The notes under the pieces: generated by a model
What the model saw: only the letters and a program-made list of their open reading frames with translations
What the model was told of the DNA's origin: nothing
The model's database searches: none
Source: Perkinsus olseni
Taxonomy: Eukaryota > Perkinsozoa > Perkinsida > Perkinsidae
Reading direction: 5' to 3'
Length of the DNA: 64,000 nt
Assembly: GCA_013115135.1 (NCBI GenBank)
Contig: JABANP010000050.1
Span: forward strand, 1-64,000
Shown here: piece after piece, positions 23,566 through 34,795 of the stretch
Layout of the letters: every line of letters begins with the position of its first letter
Position numbering within the stretch: the first letter of the stretch is position 1
Program-made: the position numbers and the translations under genes

Positions 23566-23886
23566 CAGTGGTGTAATCTGCCACTTTTGCCAACTTGGCA
23601 GAACATACGTTCATCACGAAAACGCCAAAATGTCCAAATCTGCCGACCCCAACTCTAACGGCGAAACCCGGCGGGGGCATGGATTTCAGACAATAATTCC
23701 ACTTCGCCAACAAAGTCAGGAATCCGCAGAAAAATTCTGCCATGTCTGTTCCCATTCAGAGGCCGCCAAGTTGGCCTTCTCCGGTCTCTACCACCGTGTT
23801 CCGCCTAAGAATTATACTTGTGCCCCTGGAAATCCGGTTGGCAACGATTTGGCGGAATTCGACTTGGCAAAACCTGTTACACCCTG
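23566..23886. mobile_element. Possible 321-bp non-autonomous TIR element
   Basis: The left end reads CAGTGGTGTAA and then TTTTGCCAA. The reverse complement of the right end reads CAGGGTGTAACAG and then TTTTGCCAAG. The interior has further GCCAA/TTGGC words, the same motif as the cluster at 21528-22025. CAG-type ends recall hAT elements, but no 8-bp target duplication is visible. Confidence 0.4.
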
Positions 23887-24032
23887 ACGCGGTGCTACTC
23901 CCTCGCGGGCGAAACTGAAGGCCACGGCATGTATGTGTAGAAACCGTTGGCCGTTGTTGCTCTCTGTGTTGTCTTCTGCAATCACATCAGAAGGTAGTAT
24001 GTGTTAGTTATTACAAGCTTTCCTGTACCATA

Positions 24033-24715
24033 ATGCCGACTATATCTTCTGGACGGAGCTCGCAAGTGCCTTTGTTGCAGCCTGCAGACGTGCTCTGTAA
24101 CTCCCCTCGCCACGTCGATGAGACGTTGCATTATCTGTTGTTGCAAGCACCTTCCAGGCCTGTCCCTACGTCATTGAGGGGATACTCCATCTTCCTGGTG
24201 GTTCTGGGAATCGCCACGGCGGTTGGGTAGGAGGGTGGGGCCTCGATCACTCGCTTTTGAAGCTGAAATACCACGCGTTTGTCTCGGTTAGAAGAATCGG
24301 TAACGCTTGCTTGCTTTTCTATCCGGCTTCCGTACAAGCATATAGTCTTCTTTTCCCTCAGGGCGGTCATCTTGGATGCATCATTACAGTTCCCTCACCA
24401 GACTCTCATTAGGAACTCCGGGCTGATAACTGCTGCTTTCTTAATGGCAACGGGTGCCGATGGCATCCTAGCTCGCGGGTCCTTGTATGAGGCCAAGCGC
24501 TTCTATGTGATGTTCTTGTTCTCTCATGTAGTACAGGTCACAGGTCAACCACCTGCCTCGTAATTTGTTATCAGGTTCTGGTCATGTCTGAACTTCTCGC
24601 GGGTGCGATAATTCTAGGGAAGGATGAGGGCGCCACTTTCACAACCATCTGCACGGTTGTAGCGCTCGCTGCTCTATGCGGGATTCTGAGCGTTGGACAC
24701 ATAGCGAAAGAGTAA
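24033..24715 (+). CDS. Small multi-span membrane protein, unrecognised
   Basis: Exon 1 starts at ATG 24033 and ends in a hydrophobic segment YSIFLVVLGIATAV. A later exon (from about 24362) reads SGLITAAFLMATGADGILA and YVMFLFSHVVQ. After an intron (about 24535-24574) comes VLVMSELLAGAIILG and ICTVVALAALCGILSVGHIA, stopping at 24713-24715. That gives about four membrane segments in roughly 150-170 residues. The join between exon 1 and the second region (24230-24360) is unresolved. No family recognised. Confidence 0.5.
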
Positions 24716-25582
24716 TAACAGGAGCAAGCCCGCAACTTGAGATAAGACTTTGGTGCCACAGTGGGGCGGTCGGGAAATCAATGCTCACAGCATTGTCGAG
24801 GCTGTTTGCAGGAATGTCGGGCCTCGAGCCGCTCGCTCTCCCTGTGACTGTAGTCGTATTGCCTACAATCGCTAGACCGTATTGTGATGAAGCCGAGCGT
24901 GGAAACGTGCATTACATTTCTCCCCGATTGCTCATGATGTCAACCTCATTCTGGGATGTCGTAGGTATGTCTACTCGTGTGAAGCTAACTTCTATGAAGG
25001 TGGCTGCAACATCTGAGTCGCAAGACCTGAAGCCCTGCTTGTCTAGACTGAAAATGGTAAACTTGCAGCTTAGCCACCTCTCGCTCGTATGCGGAACACG
25101 GTAGAGATTCACAGTTATATATTTGGATTGCTATACACTGGTCATTCATAATTTTTCCTGCCTACTTGCAGCGGCTTTCATAGGACCATCAGTAACTGGA
25201 AGCAACTGTGGTGTGAGTGTGGGTTGTATAAGCTATTTTTCTCATAACATCGCAGCGGCCTCCTAGAGGGTAGTGATGCCAGCTACAAGGGAGACGTATC
25301 TCTGTTCTGCATTTGTTGTGTTACAGTATTATTTTTCCTTGATCGAGGACCTGCAGTGCGAACGAGGGGATATTCGCGACCTGTTATCGAGTGGTCGGGG
25401 CTTCCTCCGCAGCTTTTTATGTCGGAAATGTCCACGGAATCTTCACCTTCCTCATCACAGGAGAAATCGAGCAATGACCGCCTTAACGATTGCACGATGG
25501 GGAATCGCCGTGTTGAAACGGTAGTACAGGCTTCGAATCTGAGCTTGCCTTTTCTCGTCTCGGTTGTCTGCTGAAGCTGCAT
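24637..25582 (-). CDS. Unrecognised gene, divergent from PIGA
   Basis: The minus strand is open from ATG 25582 with an Asp/Glu-rich middle (FSCDEEGEDSVDISDIKSC). It continues in a second block (25112-24912) that looks like a real exon (WLSCKFTIFSLDKQGFRSC, then AATFIEVSFTRVDIP). A third open block follows to a stop near 24637. Its 3' end would overlap the last codons of the plus-strand membrane-protein gene. No domain recognised; exon joins are guesses. Confidence 0.35.
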
Positions 25583-25595
25583 AGTTTTTGCGTTA

Positions 25596-27916
25596 ATGGT
25601 CAGTGTGCGCGGTAAAGATGCGCCTAGAGCTCAGGTACAGCATCGCAGGCACCGGTCTCGGCACTTGAAGGGGCCTCGAGTGGCCATGGTATCGGACTTT
25701 TTCTACCCGGGGCTGGGTAAAAATGTGGAACGCTTCGTGTCAAAAACTGAGTGCCCGAGCTCCGCATCCTAGTTGCTGGGAGCAAGCGCTGCCAGCGAGC
25801 CACCGGGAAAACTTCGTCGTCCAGGGGCGAGACGGCCACTTTCTTCTCCGCTCAGGCGGCGTGGAAATGCATATCTATCAGCTCAGTCAGTGCCTTATGG
25901 ATCTGGGTTTCTACGTCATAGTCATCACCCATTACCGAGGGGATAGAATGGGAGTAAGGCAATAGGGAGTCAGCTTGTGTGCGCGAGTAGAGACCGATTC
26001 ATGTGGTGACATTGTTAGGTCAGATACATGACGAATGGGTTGAAAGCATATTATCTCCCTTACAAAACCTTTGTGGACCAGTGTAGGCGACAGGGCGCTA
26101 TCAGCCTTGCATTGGTGTTAATAACCCGATTTAGGTACCCTCCCAGCTTTTATTACATACTTTGGTCTCATGCGACAGATTCTAATCCGCGAGCGTATCG
26201 ATATAGTAAGCAGATTTTCCTGCTCAACTGTGATGAGATGTCCCCTGAGGTCCACGGCCATCAAGCAACCTCTGCACTGTGCCAGGAGATGTGTTTTCAC
26301 GCGCGAACGATGGGCTATAAGACTGTAAGTGCTCGTCATCATCGTCCGATTTCCTATTTCTGCCGGTGTCAGGTTTATACTGACCACAGTTTGTTCGGTT
26401 TTGGAGACGCGGCCTGCATAGCGATCAACAAAGTGCTGAAAGTGTTTCTGACGGATGTGAGCATAGACGAGGATAGGTGCCGATCATATTCTTCGGTACC
26501 TTGTAAGGTTCACCACTGCATTTGCGTATCGCATACCAATAAGGAGAACCTAATTCTTCGGGCAGCGATAAGACCGGACGATGTTAGCGTAGTATATTTT
26601 AGGGGAGATATGGGATAGGTTGAATGATGCCGACGCTTTCATGACAGGTGATACCCAATGCTGTTGATGCTTCTCGCTTTACACCGAACCCATCTCCGAG
26701 GGTTGGTCCATTACAGCATGATTCAGTGAGTTCCTTCTCTTCTTATCCGGTGTACCGTCAGAAGGGACGCTCGCGAGTCACTGACAGAGTTGCCGAACAG
26801 TCGTGTCCTCGCAGGTGTCTATTGTGGTGGTGTCGCGGCTAACTTTCCGAAAAGGAATCGACATCCTCATCGACGTGATGCCAGAAATTAGTCGGCGGTT
26901 CCCTCATGTGATTTGCCACTCATTATGAACTCTACGTAGAATTATCGTTCCGATAGGTCCACTGGATCATTGCTGGCGACGGACCGAAGCGAATGGACAT
27001 TGAGCAGATGCTGGAGCGGTATAAGCTACACGACAGGACGGAGTTACTCGGGAAGGTATTATCCTTCGTTGGTCCGCATCATCACGATCGCTTAAGGTTC
27101 CTCACTCGCAAGTCCGGGACGTTCTGCTTCGAGGGGATATCTTCCTCAACTGCAGCCTCACTGAAGCCTTTTGCATCGCCATTGTGGAGGCAGCTAGCTG
27201 CGGGCTCTGCGTGAGTATGGGAGCTTGGAGTTTCCTTCTGGCACTTGCAAGCGCGTCGTCGTTGAGCCGTGTTCCATTCGCTTGAGAAAGGTCAACTTAG
27301 GTTGTTTCTACTGATGTTGGTGGTGTACCTGAAGTTTTGCCGCCTTCGATGATACGCTTGTGCCCACCAAATGCAGAGAAATTCATAGAAGCAGTATCAG
27401 AGACGATCACAGAAGACGTCCCCTATCGAGATCGGTGGGACCAGCATCGAAAGGTACGCTTTTGCTCCTCTTTTCGCATCGTGCTGGCACATCTATCAGG
27501 TCTCTGAGATGTACAGTTGGAACGATGTTGCACGGCGAACGGCTGATGTGTATAAGAAGGTGATGGACACCCCGGATATGACTCTAAAGCAAAGAATCAA
27601 ACTGATGCACACCACTGGTCCAGCCCTTGGAAAGGTAATGATGTACATAGCTGCAGATCACTTCTCAAGCATGAAGTGCAACGAGTATCAGCTTTGGTGT
27701 TCACTGAAGTTCTTCTCAGATTTGTGTCCTGATGGTGGTTTTCTCGAGAATGATGTGTATCTTCTTCAATTGGCTGTACCCAGCAAGGCGAATAGAAAAG
27801 TCTATAGACTTCCCTTTCAAAGCGTACAAGAATCACAAACATCACAAAGGCCATCGGTAACCTCAGCTTGCTCGCGAGCGTTGCGTTGGTTACAAACTCG
27901 TCATTCGAGTACATAG
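25596..27916 (+). CDS. PIGA: PIG-A, catalytic subunit of GPI-GlcNAc transferase
   Basis: PIG-A transfers GlcNAc from UDP-GlcNAc to phosphatidylinositol at the ER, the first step of GPI anchor synthesis. Family blocks in order: [24 protein letters not shown] (joined across an intron ending near 25855), [17 protein letters not shown] (intron from about 25951), [77 protein letters not shown] and RTELLGKV. The Glu-containing ITEAFCIA-like acceptor region is spread over exons near 27130-27240, followed by [17 protein letters not shown]. Start could be ATG 25596 or, more like other family members, ATG 25686. The final exon has the weak C-terminal membrane part and runs to a stop at 27914-27916. At least eight introns. 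The family assignment is secure; the 3' end less so. Confidence 0.9.
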
Positions 27917-27949
27917 TTGTTTCCAACAGGAGTCACTCCTGAGGAGTGA

Positions 27950-28800
27950 AATGCATCAATTTGCTGACAGTACATCCAACAAAGGTGAGCGAATTGTCAC
28001 TCATATTGATTACAACCGAATGTTGTCCTGAAATTAGATGCGGGGTATATGATCATAGCAGTGTATCGACCCCAAACTCGCATACAAAACAAGGTAATTT
28101 CAGAAACGAGCACACTTCTATGACGCATGAGCTAGCTATGAAGTTGTCCAAAGATACAGTTTCGTCTCCTTGACTTGGTGTTCGCCATTCCCATCTTGCG
28201 CCTGACCAGACCAAAATCAATGCAATTCGACAACGATGCTCGAGAACTCCCCTCAGTATAGATGATTAAGGCGAGTTTTACACAGAGTACCACTCACCGT
28301 CCTTTCTTCCGGTAGTTGGGCTTCCCGCCAGTATATATTCGTAGTGGTGGTACCTCAGCTCGCGGCTTATCCAGAATAGTAGATGCAACCAGGTCTGATG
28401 AACATCAATATCCTTTCTTCAACGCGCGTAGAGCCAGAAAGCGTTTAGGGTAACAGCCTTACGTGATGGACTCATGGCTGATTGCAGGCTAACGGTCGCT
28501 CCCCTACATAGCGCCGATGATAACGAGCAAGCGGCTCGGTAGGCCAGAGACATAGCGGGAGAAATAGAGAATCTGTAGGATAACTCGCCTTCATGAATGG
28601 GCGCATATATAGACCGAGATATGCACTCTCCAGGGACCTCTTCGGAGCCCCTCACTGAGGAAGCTTTCGAATTAAAACTCGAAACTCTACACTTCGTATA
28701 TATCTCATTACACATTCCTCACACTGATGCTGAGGAAACTAGATACTACGTCCCCCATCGAGAGAATATAATTATGACAGCTACCGAGTGTCGTTCGTGA
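27950..28800. other. Stretch with no convincing gene
   Basis: Only short open frames without recognisable domains lie between the end of PIGA and the minus-strand gene block starting near 28800. Nothing repetitive stands out. Confidence 0.4.
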
Positions 28801-28807
28801 CTTGCGG

Positions 28808-31800
28808 TTAATACAAACGGAAATCACAGCCGACGATGAGGCTTGTCAATGCATCCACAGTGCAACCACGGTTGCAACAAGTATGCCGGCATGGTATCTC
28901 AACCTCACGTCCCGGTATAACGTTGAATACATGGACTGCTAGAGAAACCGCTATCGTTGGCATAGCTGGCCATCTAACGCCGACATTGCATTGTTGAGGG
29001 CTCGCAGTGCATACGTTAGTTCCACCACGCGACGGGCTGAAACGGAGACGATTTTCTCGGGAGAAACGATACAGCCGTGGCAAGCAGAACGCACCTTGGA
29101 AAATAAGATAAACATAGTCTGCCATCTCCCAGAACTCCAACTGTTCGATATTCATGAATCGACCAAAATCAGCCTTAGAGAACCGCTCTGGATAGCATAC
29201 CAGCTTCTTCAACACAACCTTTTGTAGCAACGTGAGGAACTAAATGAAGATAGGTTGAGCGAATCGGAGAATGTCAGTCGACCCACCTTATTTTGCTGAG
29301 TATAGTCGTAGTCATGATGCGCTATGCCGTACATTTGATGCACGTACACCAAGATAGCTTGACGTAGTGGCAGGGTGCTGGGTACACTCCGTGATCCAAT
29401 ATGATCAGTAGCAGACTCCATAGCCTCCATGTACCTGAGTGCAAGCAAGTAATTCTCACTGTCACGTCCCATTGCGAGCCAGCACTACTCTCGATCTATG
29501 GCATCCGTGAGTGAGCCATCTAGCAGAAGATGATTCATCAGGACACGGGCCTGCTCGTCCCAAGAAAACTGCGAGTCCCACGGGATGCCCCTCGAGCCTC
29601 GGACGTCAAAGTCAAAGTAGTGCAAAGGCTTCCCGCACTGGCCACTGAAAGCGGAATTATGAGTTTGAGCTCTTAACGGTCAAGCTGATGGGTCGCTCAC
29701 CAGTCTTCCTTCTCTCCTGTTTTATCTTGTGAGGAGTGGGGAGGGTGTCGGAACCTGCCTCGAACAAATAAGGACGGGAAATACGGTGAAAGATCGCCTA
29801 GCGACTCCGTACTACCGTCTGCAACTTGGCGCTCGGACACGCGGGTAAGCATTCATCACCGAACTGAGGTTGGATTTCTTCCCTTCAGAAAGACGAATCG
29901 CAGATGACGACGATGCTTGCGAAGAGGCCTCAGCCTGAGGAGAACGGTCAAGAGCGAGAGAAAGGATGCAGCTCCTGAATGCCAACGATCCTTACACTCT
30001 GAGGCTGCTTTCCTCCACCATGTCGCGTTTTCGCCTGGGATGCCGATGATGCCGGCCGGCTCGTCTGAGAGAGAGCCATTTGTCTCGCCACTACTCGACT
30101 AATGATCTCTGCGATGCAGAGTTGCTCCCACCTCATTTTCTCGCGACTTCGGAGATGAACCGAACATCCAGTAGTGCTCGGAGAGCTTGCCGAAAGACGG
30201 GTGGGAGTCCTCCCGGGTTATGGGGTCTTTCGTCAAGTACTCTGAAGACGTTGTGTACCGGACTTGATATTTCACGAAACTACCGCGCTACCAACAGAGG
30301 GTCGGCTTTCCGACTCATCGTCTGAATCTCTTTCTGCGTGCTCTATAAGCCTCTGGGCGGTGAATGGTATGGCTCCTGTGTTGTCCAGGAAACAACTGAA
30401 TACAAGCTTTCCCCCCGGCGCCAAAAGGAAGACCCCCATTACCTCGGCATCCTTTCAGTATCAGGGTCGTAAGGTGGATCGTCGAAAAACACTTCGCCAG
30501 GCTCGAGGCGGAGATCGGGTTCCACTTCAAGACCGAGGCCGAACGCCACAACGGGTAGAGTGTGGAACGTACTGACAGGAAGAACAGATATTGATTCACA
30601 ATGAGCCTAGCAGAGGCTTACAGCACCGAAACCCAATTACCTAAGTATGGCCAGGGCAACGACCAAGTCGGCCTTCGACCACACCTGAACCAAACGCCGA
30701 TAATTGAACGCTTCCGCGGCATGCTAGGAGCGAGCTACTTGGAGCAAATCCTCCATGTGGCGCTGCTTCAGATCCCAAGGCTTGTGGCACAGTATGAGAT
30801 TCACGTCCTGAAAAGAACTCGTGCTTGCGCGGCTGAGCACGTTGTAACAAGCATAATACATGCAAAGCCCGCAGCTGCTTCGGTATAGTTGTAGGATCGG
30901 TCAGCCACGCACCATCACCACCGGATGCCCTGAGTGGAAGCCGGTGAACACCGATACCATCCGAATCGCCAGGACTACAGGAAAAGCTCCATTTGATTCC
31001 GGACCAAGTACTCGCAGTTGTGCCGAGAAGCCGCGATCATGGCTATGAAGTGCCTGAGATCATCAGAGAGGATCTATTTCTGAGTCACAGAGAAAAGTCC
31101 GGCCGATCACCTCCAGTGGAGCTGTAGACCTCCTTCTTGGAACATGAGAATATCCATGGTCCGGGAATAGTTCACATAGAACCGTGGCACAGTCGATAGA
31201 GCCCAGTCCTGCAAAGCCGCGGGAACTACACATACCCTGCACGCCAACGCCATCCATTACCAAGTGCGTTATCCTAGCTGACGAGCTAGAATCGAACAGC
31301 GACCAGTCCACTGCGGGAACCGTCACAAGATGGGGGTCTGGAAGCGGCTGCTGATGTGGACAAGATGCGATCGATTGTCTTACTCTTCGAAAACCTGCTG
31401 ACTTCCGTGTCAATGTACCGCGCCGCTACCGCAATACCGGAATTTCTTTGGGAAGCTAGGAAGCTCTGACAGCAACACGAGAGTAGAGAAAGGTGCAGGG
31501 ACGCGGCCTTCTCCCCTCTTCTACCATCTTACATCAGCCGCATGCCTAATATCGGCAAATCTACATGTATATTTCAAACGTAGCAGAACTCTAATGGCCT
31601 GGTCTAGCTCCGCGGGCACGGAACCAGCATTGCGACGAGCACTGGCTAAGGATCGCAGCCATGATGTGATCCCTTGAAACGCCTCCAGCCTGAGGAGCCG
31701 ACTGATCTTCCACCACTGAGCCGTCAGTTCCTTCATTACCTCGCTCTAGGGGCGTCGATCGATAGTTGTAAGTCCCTTAGACTCTGCACAGTAACACGAA

Positions 31801-32054
31801 TAACAGCTACATCGGTGTTGGACACGATGGGTGACCTAAAGTCGACAAGACAAAGCGATTCACTCAATCTTGCACGCGTATTTCGACCGAGCTAGTTCTC
31901 CCACTCCCAAATCCTCTAAGCCTGACGTTTTTACCGTTCCTGGCAGACTCCGTTCACCCGCGAACGAAGGGGGAGTCCACTGATCTAGATCTATAGATGC
32001 GGCTCTAGAAGAGCAAAACGCCACTGATACAGCCGCGAAGTCAAACTTACTCAT
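28808..32054 (-). CDS. Unrecognised multi-exon gene block
   Basis: A first exon from ATG 32054 joins, by GT-AG introns that keep frame, to SPIVSNTDVAVIRVTVQSLR and then LEAFQGITSWLRSLASARR and ELDQAIRVLLRLK. That gives a helical, repeat-like protein start. Downstream blocks on the same strand include SGIAVAARYIDTEVSRF (about 31430), VFFDDPPYDPDTERMPR (about 30450), FLDNTGAIPFTAQRLIEHAE (about 30370), GIPWDSQFSWDEQARVLMNH (about 29570), then the 29472 and 29230 frames, ending at a stop near 28808. The PFTxQRLxE words recall PPP4R2, but nothing else supports that. It may be one large gene or two. Confidence 0.4.
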
Positions 32055-32440
32055 CCTGCGACATCAGGTGAAACGCGTCCTTTGCTCAGTAATGCGGCAC
32101 GAGCTCCTGGCGGATTAATTCACACAGAGAACCACCGAACTGAAAACAGGAAGATCCCGTTCACTCCCAGAACTCTTCTCCGTAGTGGCTTGTCTCGCGG
32201 TCCGGGCGTGCGCGAGCATCACGGCGCATGATGACCGCAGTTACTGTCGATTACAATGACGAGCGCCTCTTCTCTGTCGGATAGCTGGCACGCGTTCAGA
32301 CGTGGTGATCAAGTGTGGAATTGTTATTGTGTCAAAGAAGGTGAGCCGTGAGTGAGTTGTCAAAGACGAGGTTATACGTCATAGCCATAGCGGGGAGTGG
32401 GCTCATTCGGGGTCGATGCCGGGCATGCAGCGGGTCATGA

Positions 32441-34363
32441 TTGAACGTTAGGACTTGCAGAGCCAACCAGACTACGCGGGATGTGTTGCCGCACCTCAGG
32501 CGATTATATTTGATAAGTCAACGCATGTTCCTCGTCCAGCAGCCTGCCAGCGCTGTGATCTCGAGGACCACCAACAAGTATGGTCATACGGACCACCATT
32601 CTTACAAGTCGGACGTGCCTCTGCAGTACATCCACCCCACCGGCCATGGCGGTTGGTCTCACTACCAGCTACCTCAGCTACATGGAGGAGGGTATCAGGA
32701 GGACGCTGCTCTTGGCGATAAAGCTAGCAAAGCCATTTCGAAGGGCTTGCACTTGCCTTCGGGCTCGACCTCTTCCAAGTACACAGGCATCATAGCGGAA
32801 ATGCCAATGATGTCCCCGAGTTCGATCCCTCACACTACTGCTGGTAGAAGGCATAGCTTTAGCAAGAAGCACCATCGTCGTCTGTCCCAGGACGTTCAGA
32901 GTAGTAATGTGAACCCAAACCTGAAGGTTCACATTGGGACCTTTCCGACCAAGCATATTGACAGAACTCCCCTACCCGAAGATGCGTCCGTCAGCCCGTT
33001 CGACGAGGAGTTCCCGATTCTACAGAGTCATAAGATGAGCAACGTCAACCCTAACCTGACTGTTAGTATTGGCAGTCTCCCTAGCAAGAAGATTGGTATG
33101 GCGCCCATCCCAGAGGACTTCGCCGTGAGCCCATTCGACGATATGTGGGACGTCTTGACTGACCACAAGACTTTGACTCAGAGCAATATCAACAAGGGCT
33201 TGCGCGTGAGGAGCAACACGTTCCCTACGGTTCACGCGGATACGACGCCACTGGATGAAGACAACTCTGTGAGCCCCTTCGATGATGAGTGGCCGATTCC
33301 AGTTGACGAGAACCGACTTCAGCACATTGTGACTAGCAACGTGAACCCCACTCTACCGGTGGCTCATAGTACTCTGCCCACTAAGAACATTAATAAGAAG
33401 CCTCTGCCTGACGATGACAGTGTTAGCCCTTTCGACGAGCACTTCCCTCTACCAAGCAGCTACTGGGAGAGCAACATCAACCCCACGTTGCGTGCAAAGG
33501 ACGGTACGATGCCGACGAAGAAATGGGATTCCAGGCCACTCCCGGAGGACATGACAGAGAGCCCATTCGACGAAGACTTCCCTCATATGAAGGGCTATTG
33601 CCAGAGCAATGTGAACCCGGATCTCACCGTCAGCATGGGTACCTTCCCAACTAAGAACGTCGACTACTCGCCTCTGCCAGCAGATCCTACGGTCAGCCCT
33701 TTCGACGAAGACTTCCCTCATCTACAGAACGTCGATCTCTTATCTCAGACATGGATGCAAAGCAATGTCAACCCGGGTCTAAGAGCGAGAGTGGGTAGCT
33801 TTCCGGCTGCTGAGCACATCGACACGACTCCTTTGCCCGAGGACACCACTGTGAGCCCTTTTGAAGAGGAGTTCCCCCGGTTCATGGGCCAGGAGAGCAT
33901 ACACGACTTCAGCAGCTACTCCCCCTTCGAGGAAGGGTTCAACTCGGTTGCCAATTGGCCAGTGGCTCGCGAGCGTAGCGAATCTTCCCTCAAGCAGCGC
34001 CGAGTCTCTCAAGTGAAGCAGGGCTTGAAGGAGACGCTCATTCGTCTTGGCTCTCAGGAAAAGTACGGCAACGTCAAGGCCACCCACTGGCATCTCGACA
34101 AGCAGATTCAACCCTATGAAGAAGTTGATCAGACAGCTACCAGCATGCCAACCGATTGGTTGACGGCCGTTGGGGTGACACCGATTGCTCGAGCACCAGG
34201 TCATACAGCCTTCCCAAGAATGACGCCAAAAGCAGCTGATATAAAGCCACCACAGGGGACTGGACGCATCGGGACGACTGGAGTTATCACCAGTCAGCCA
34301 TCCTATATTGCGGGCCACTTCCAGTCCACCCGACGTCAACATCAACAACCGAGTGGCGTCTGA
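32441..34363 (+). CDS. Intronless protein with seven SNVNP...SPFDEEFP repeats
   Basis: One uninterrupted 640-codon frame. Residues from about 154 to 500 hold seven imperfect repeats of 45-52 residues. Each starts S-N-[VI]-N-P-x-L, continues [GS]-[TS]-[FLM]-P-[TS]-K, then P-L-P-[ED]-D, and ends with [VE]-S-P-F-[DE]-[DE]-x-[FW]-P. A degenerate eighth end (YSPFEEGF) follows. The N-terminal region is His/Lys/Ser-rich; the C-terminal 130 residues are not repetitive. No signal peptide or membrane segment is seen. I do not know this family. Acidic SPF[DE] motifs suggest a linear-motif scaffold, but that is inference. It converges on the minus-strand gene ending at 34796. Confidence 0.85.
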   Translation: MNVRTCRANQTTRDVLPHLRRLYLISQRMFLVQQPASAVISRTTNKYGHTDHHSYKSDVPLQYIHPTGHGGWSHYQLPQLHGGGYQEDAALGDKASKAISKGLHLPSGSTSSKYTGIIAEMPMMSPSSIPHTTAGRRHSFSKKHHRRLSQDVQSSNVNPNLKVHIGTFPTKHIDRTPLPEDASVSPFDEEFPILQSHKMSNVNPNLTVSIGSLPSKKIGMAPIPEDFAVSPFDDMWDVLTDHKTLTQSNINKGLRVRSNTFPTVHADTTPLDEDNSVSPFDDEWPIPVDENRLQHIVTSNVNPTLPVAHSTLPTKNINKKPLPDDDSVSPFDEHFPLPSSYWESNINPTLRAKDGTMPTKKWDSRPLPEDMTESPFDEDFPHMKGYCQSNVNPDLTVSMGTFPTKNVDYSPLPADPTVSPFDEDFPHLQNVDLLSQTWMQSNVNPGLRARVGSFPAAEHIDTTPLPEDTTVSPFEEEFPRFMGQESIHDFSSYSPFEEGFNSVANWPVARERSESSLKQRRVSQVKQGLKETLIRLGSQEKYGNVKATHWHLDKQIQPYEEVDQTATSMPTDWLTAVGVTPIARAPGHTAFPRMTPKAADIKPPQGTGRIGTTGVITSQPSYIAGHFQSTRRQHQQPSGV

Positions 34364-34795
34364 GAATCACCTTGGGAGCTCATTAGAAGGTCTCAGCCTC
34401 ATTGGTGGGCTTCAGGCCTCACTAGAGGAGCTATCACAATTCTCACATAATCATTCATTATTCAATATTCTTTTGAGATGATCAGTTCAGAGTATACGTC
34501 TTAGACGTTTAGATTTCACAGAGGGGCATATGAGTCGCGTTTTTGAGTATCGTAAGGAGTGTGAACTCGTCTAAAGATTGAGTTAGATCGCCGTGATCGG
34601 GAGTCAGCTCGACACCATCCGTCACCACATCGAACTCAACAACTAATCCTATGAAAGAATTGGATCGTCGACTTCGCCGAAAGTGAATGATCAAGGGCAT
34701 TATCAAGGGCGTCAAATGCAGTCTTCCGTCACAGGTATATTACTACGACCTCCTCCCCAACACCTAGCAGAGAAAGGTATTTACAAACTCGTGGT

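Noticed and set aside
28808..32054. PPP4R2 or FANCI-type identity for the minus-strand block
   Set aside because: Only short word similarities (PFTxQRLxE; helical repeats) were seen and the order of blocks does not fit either family.
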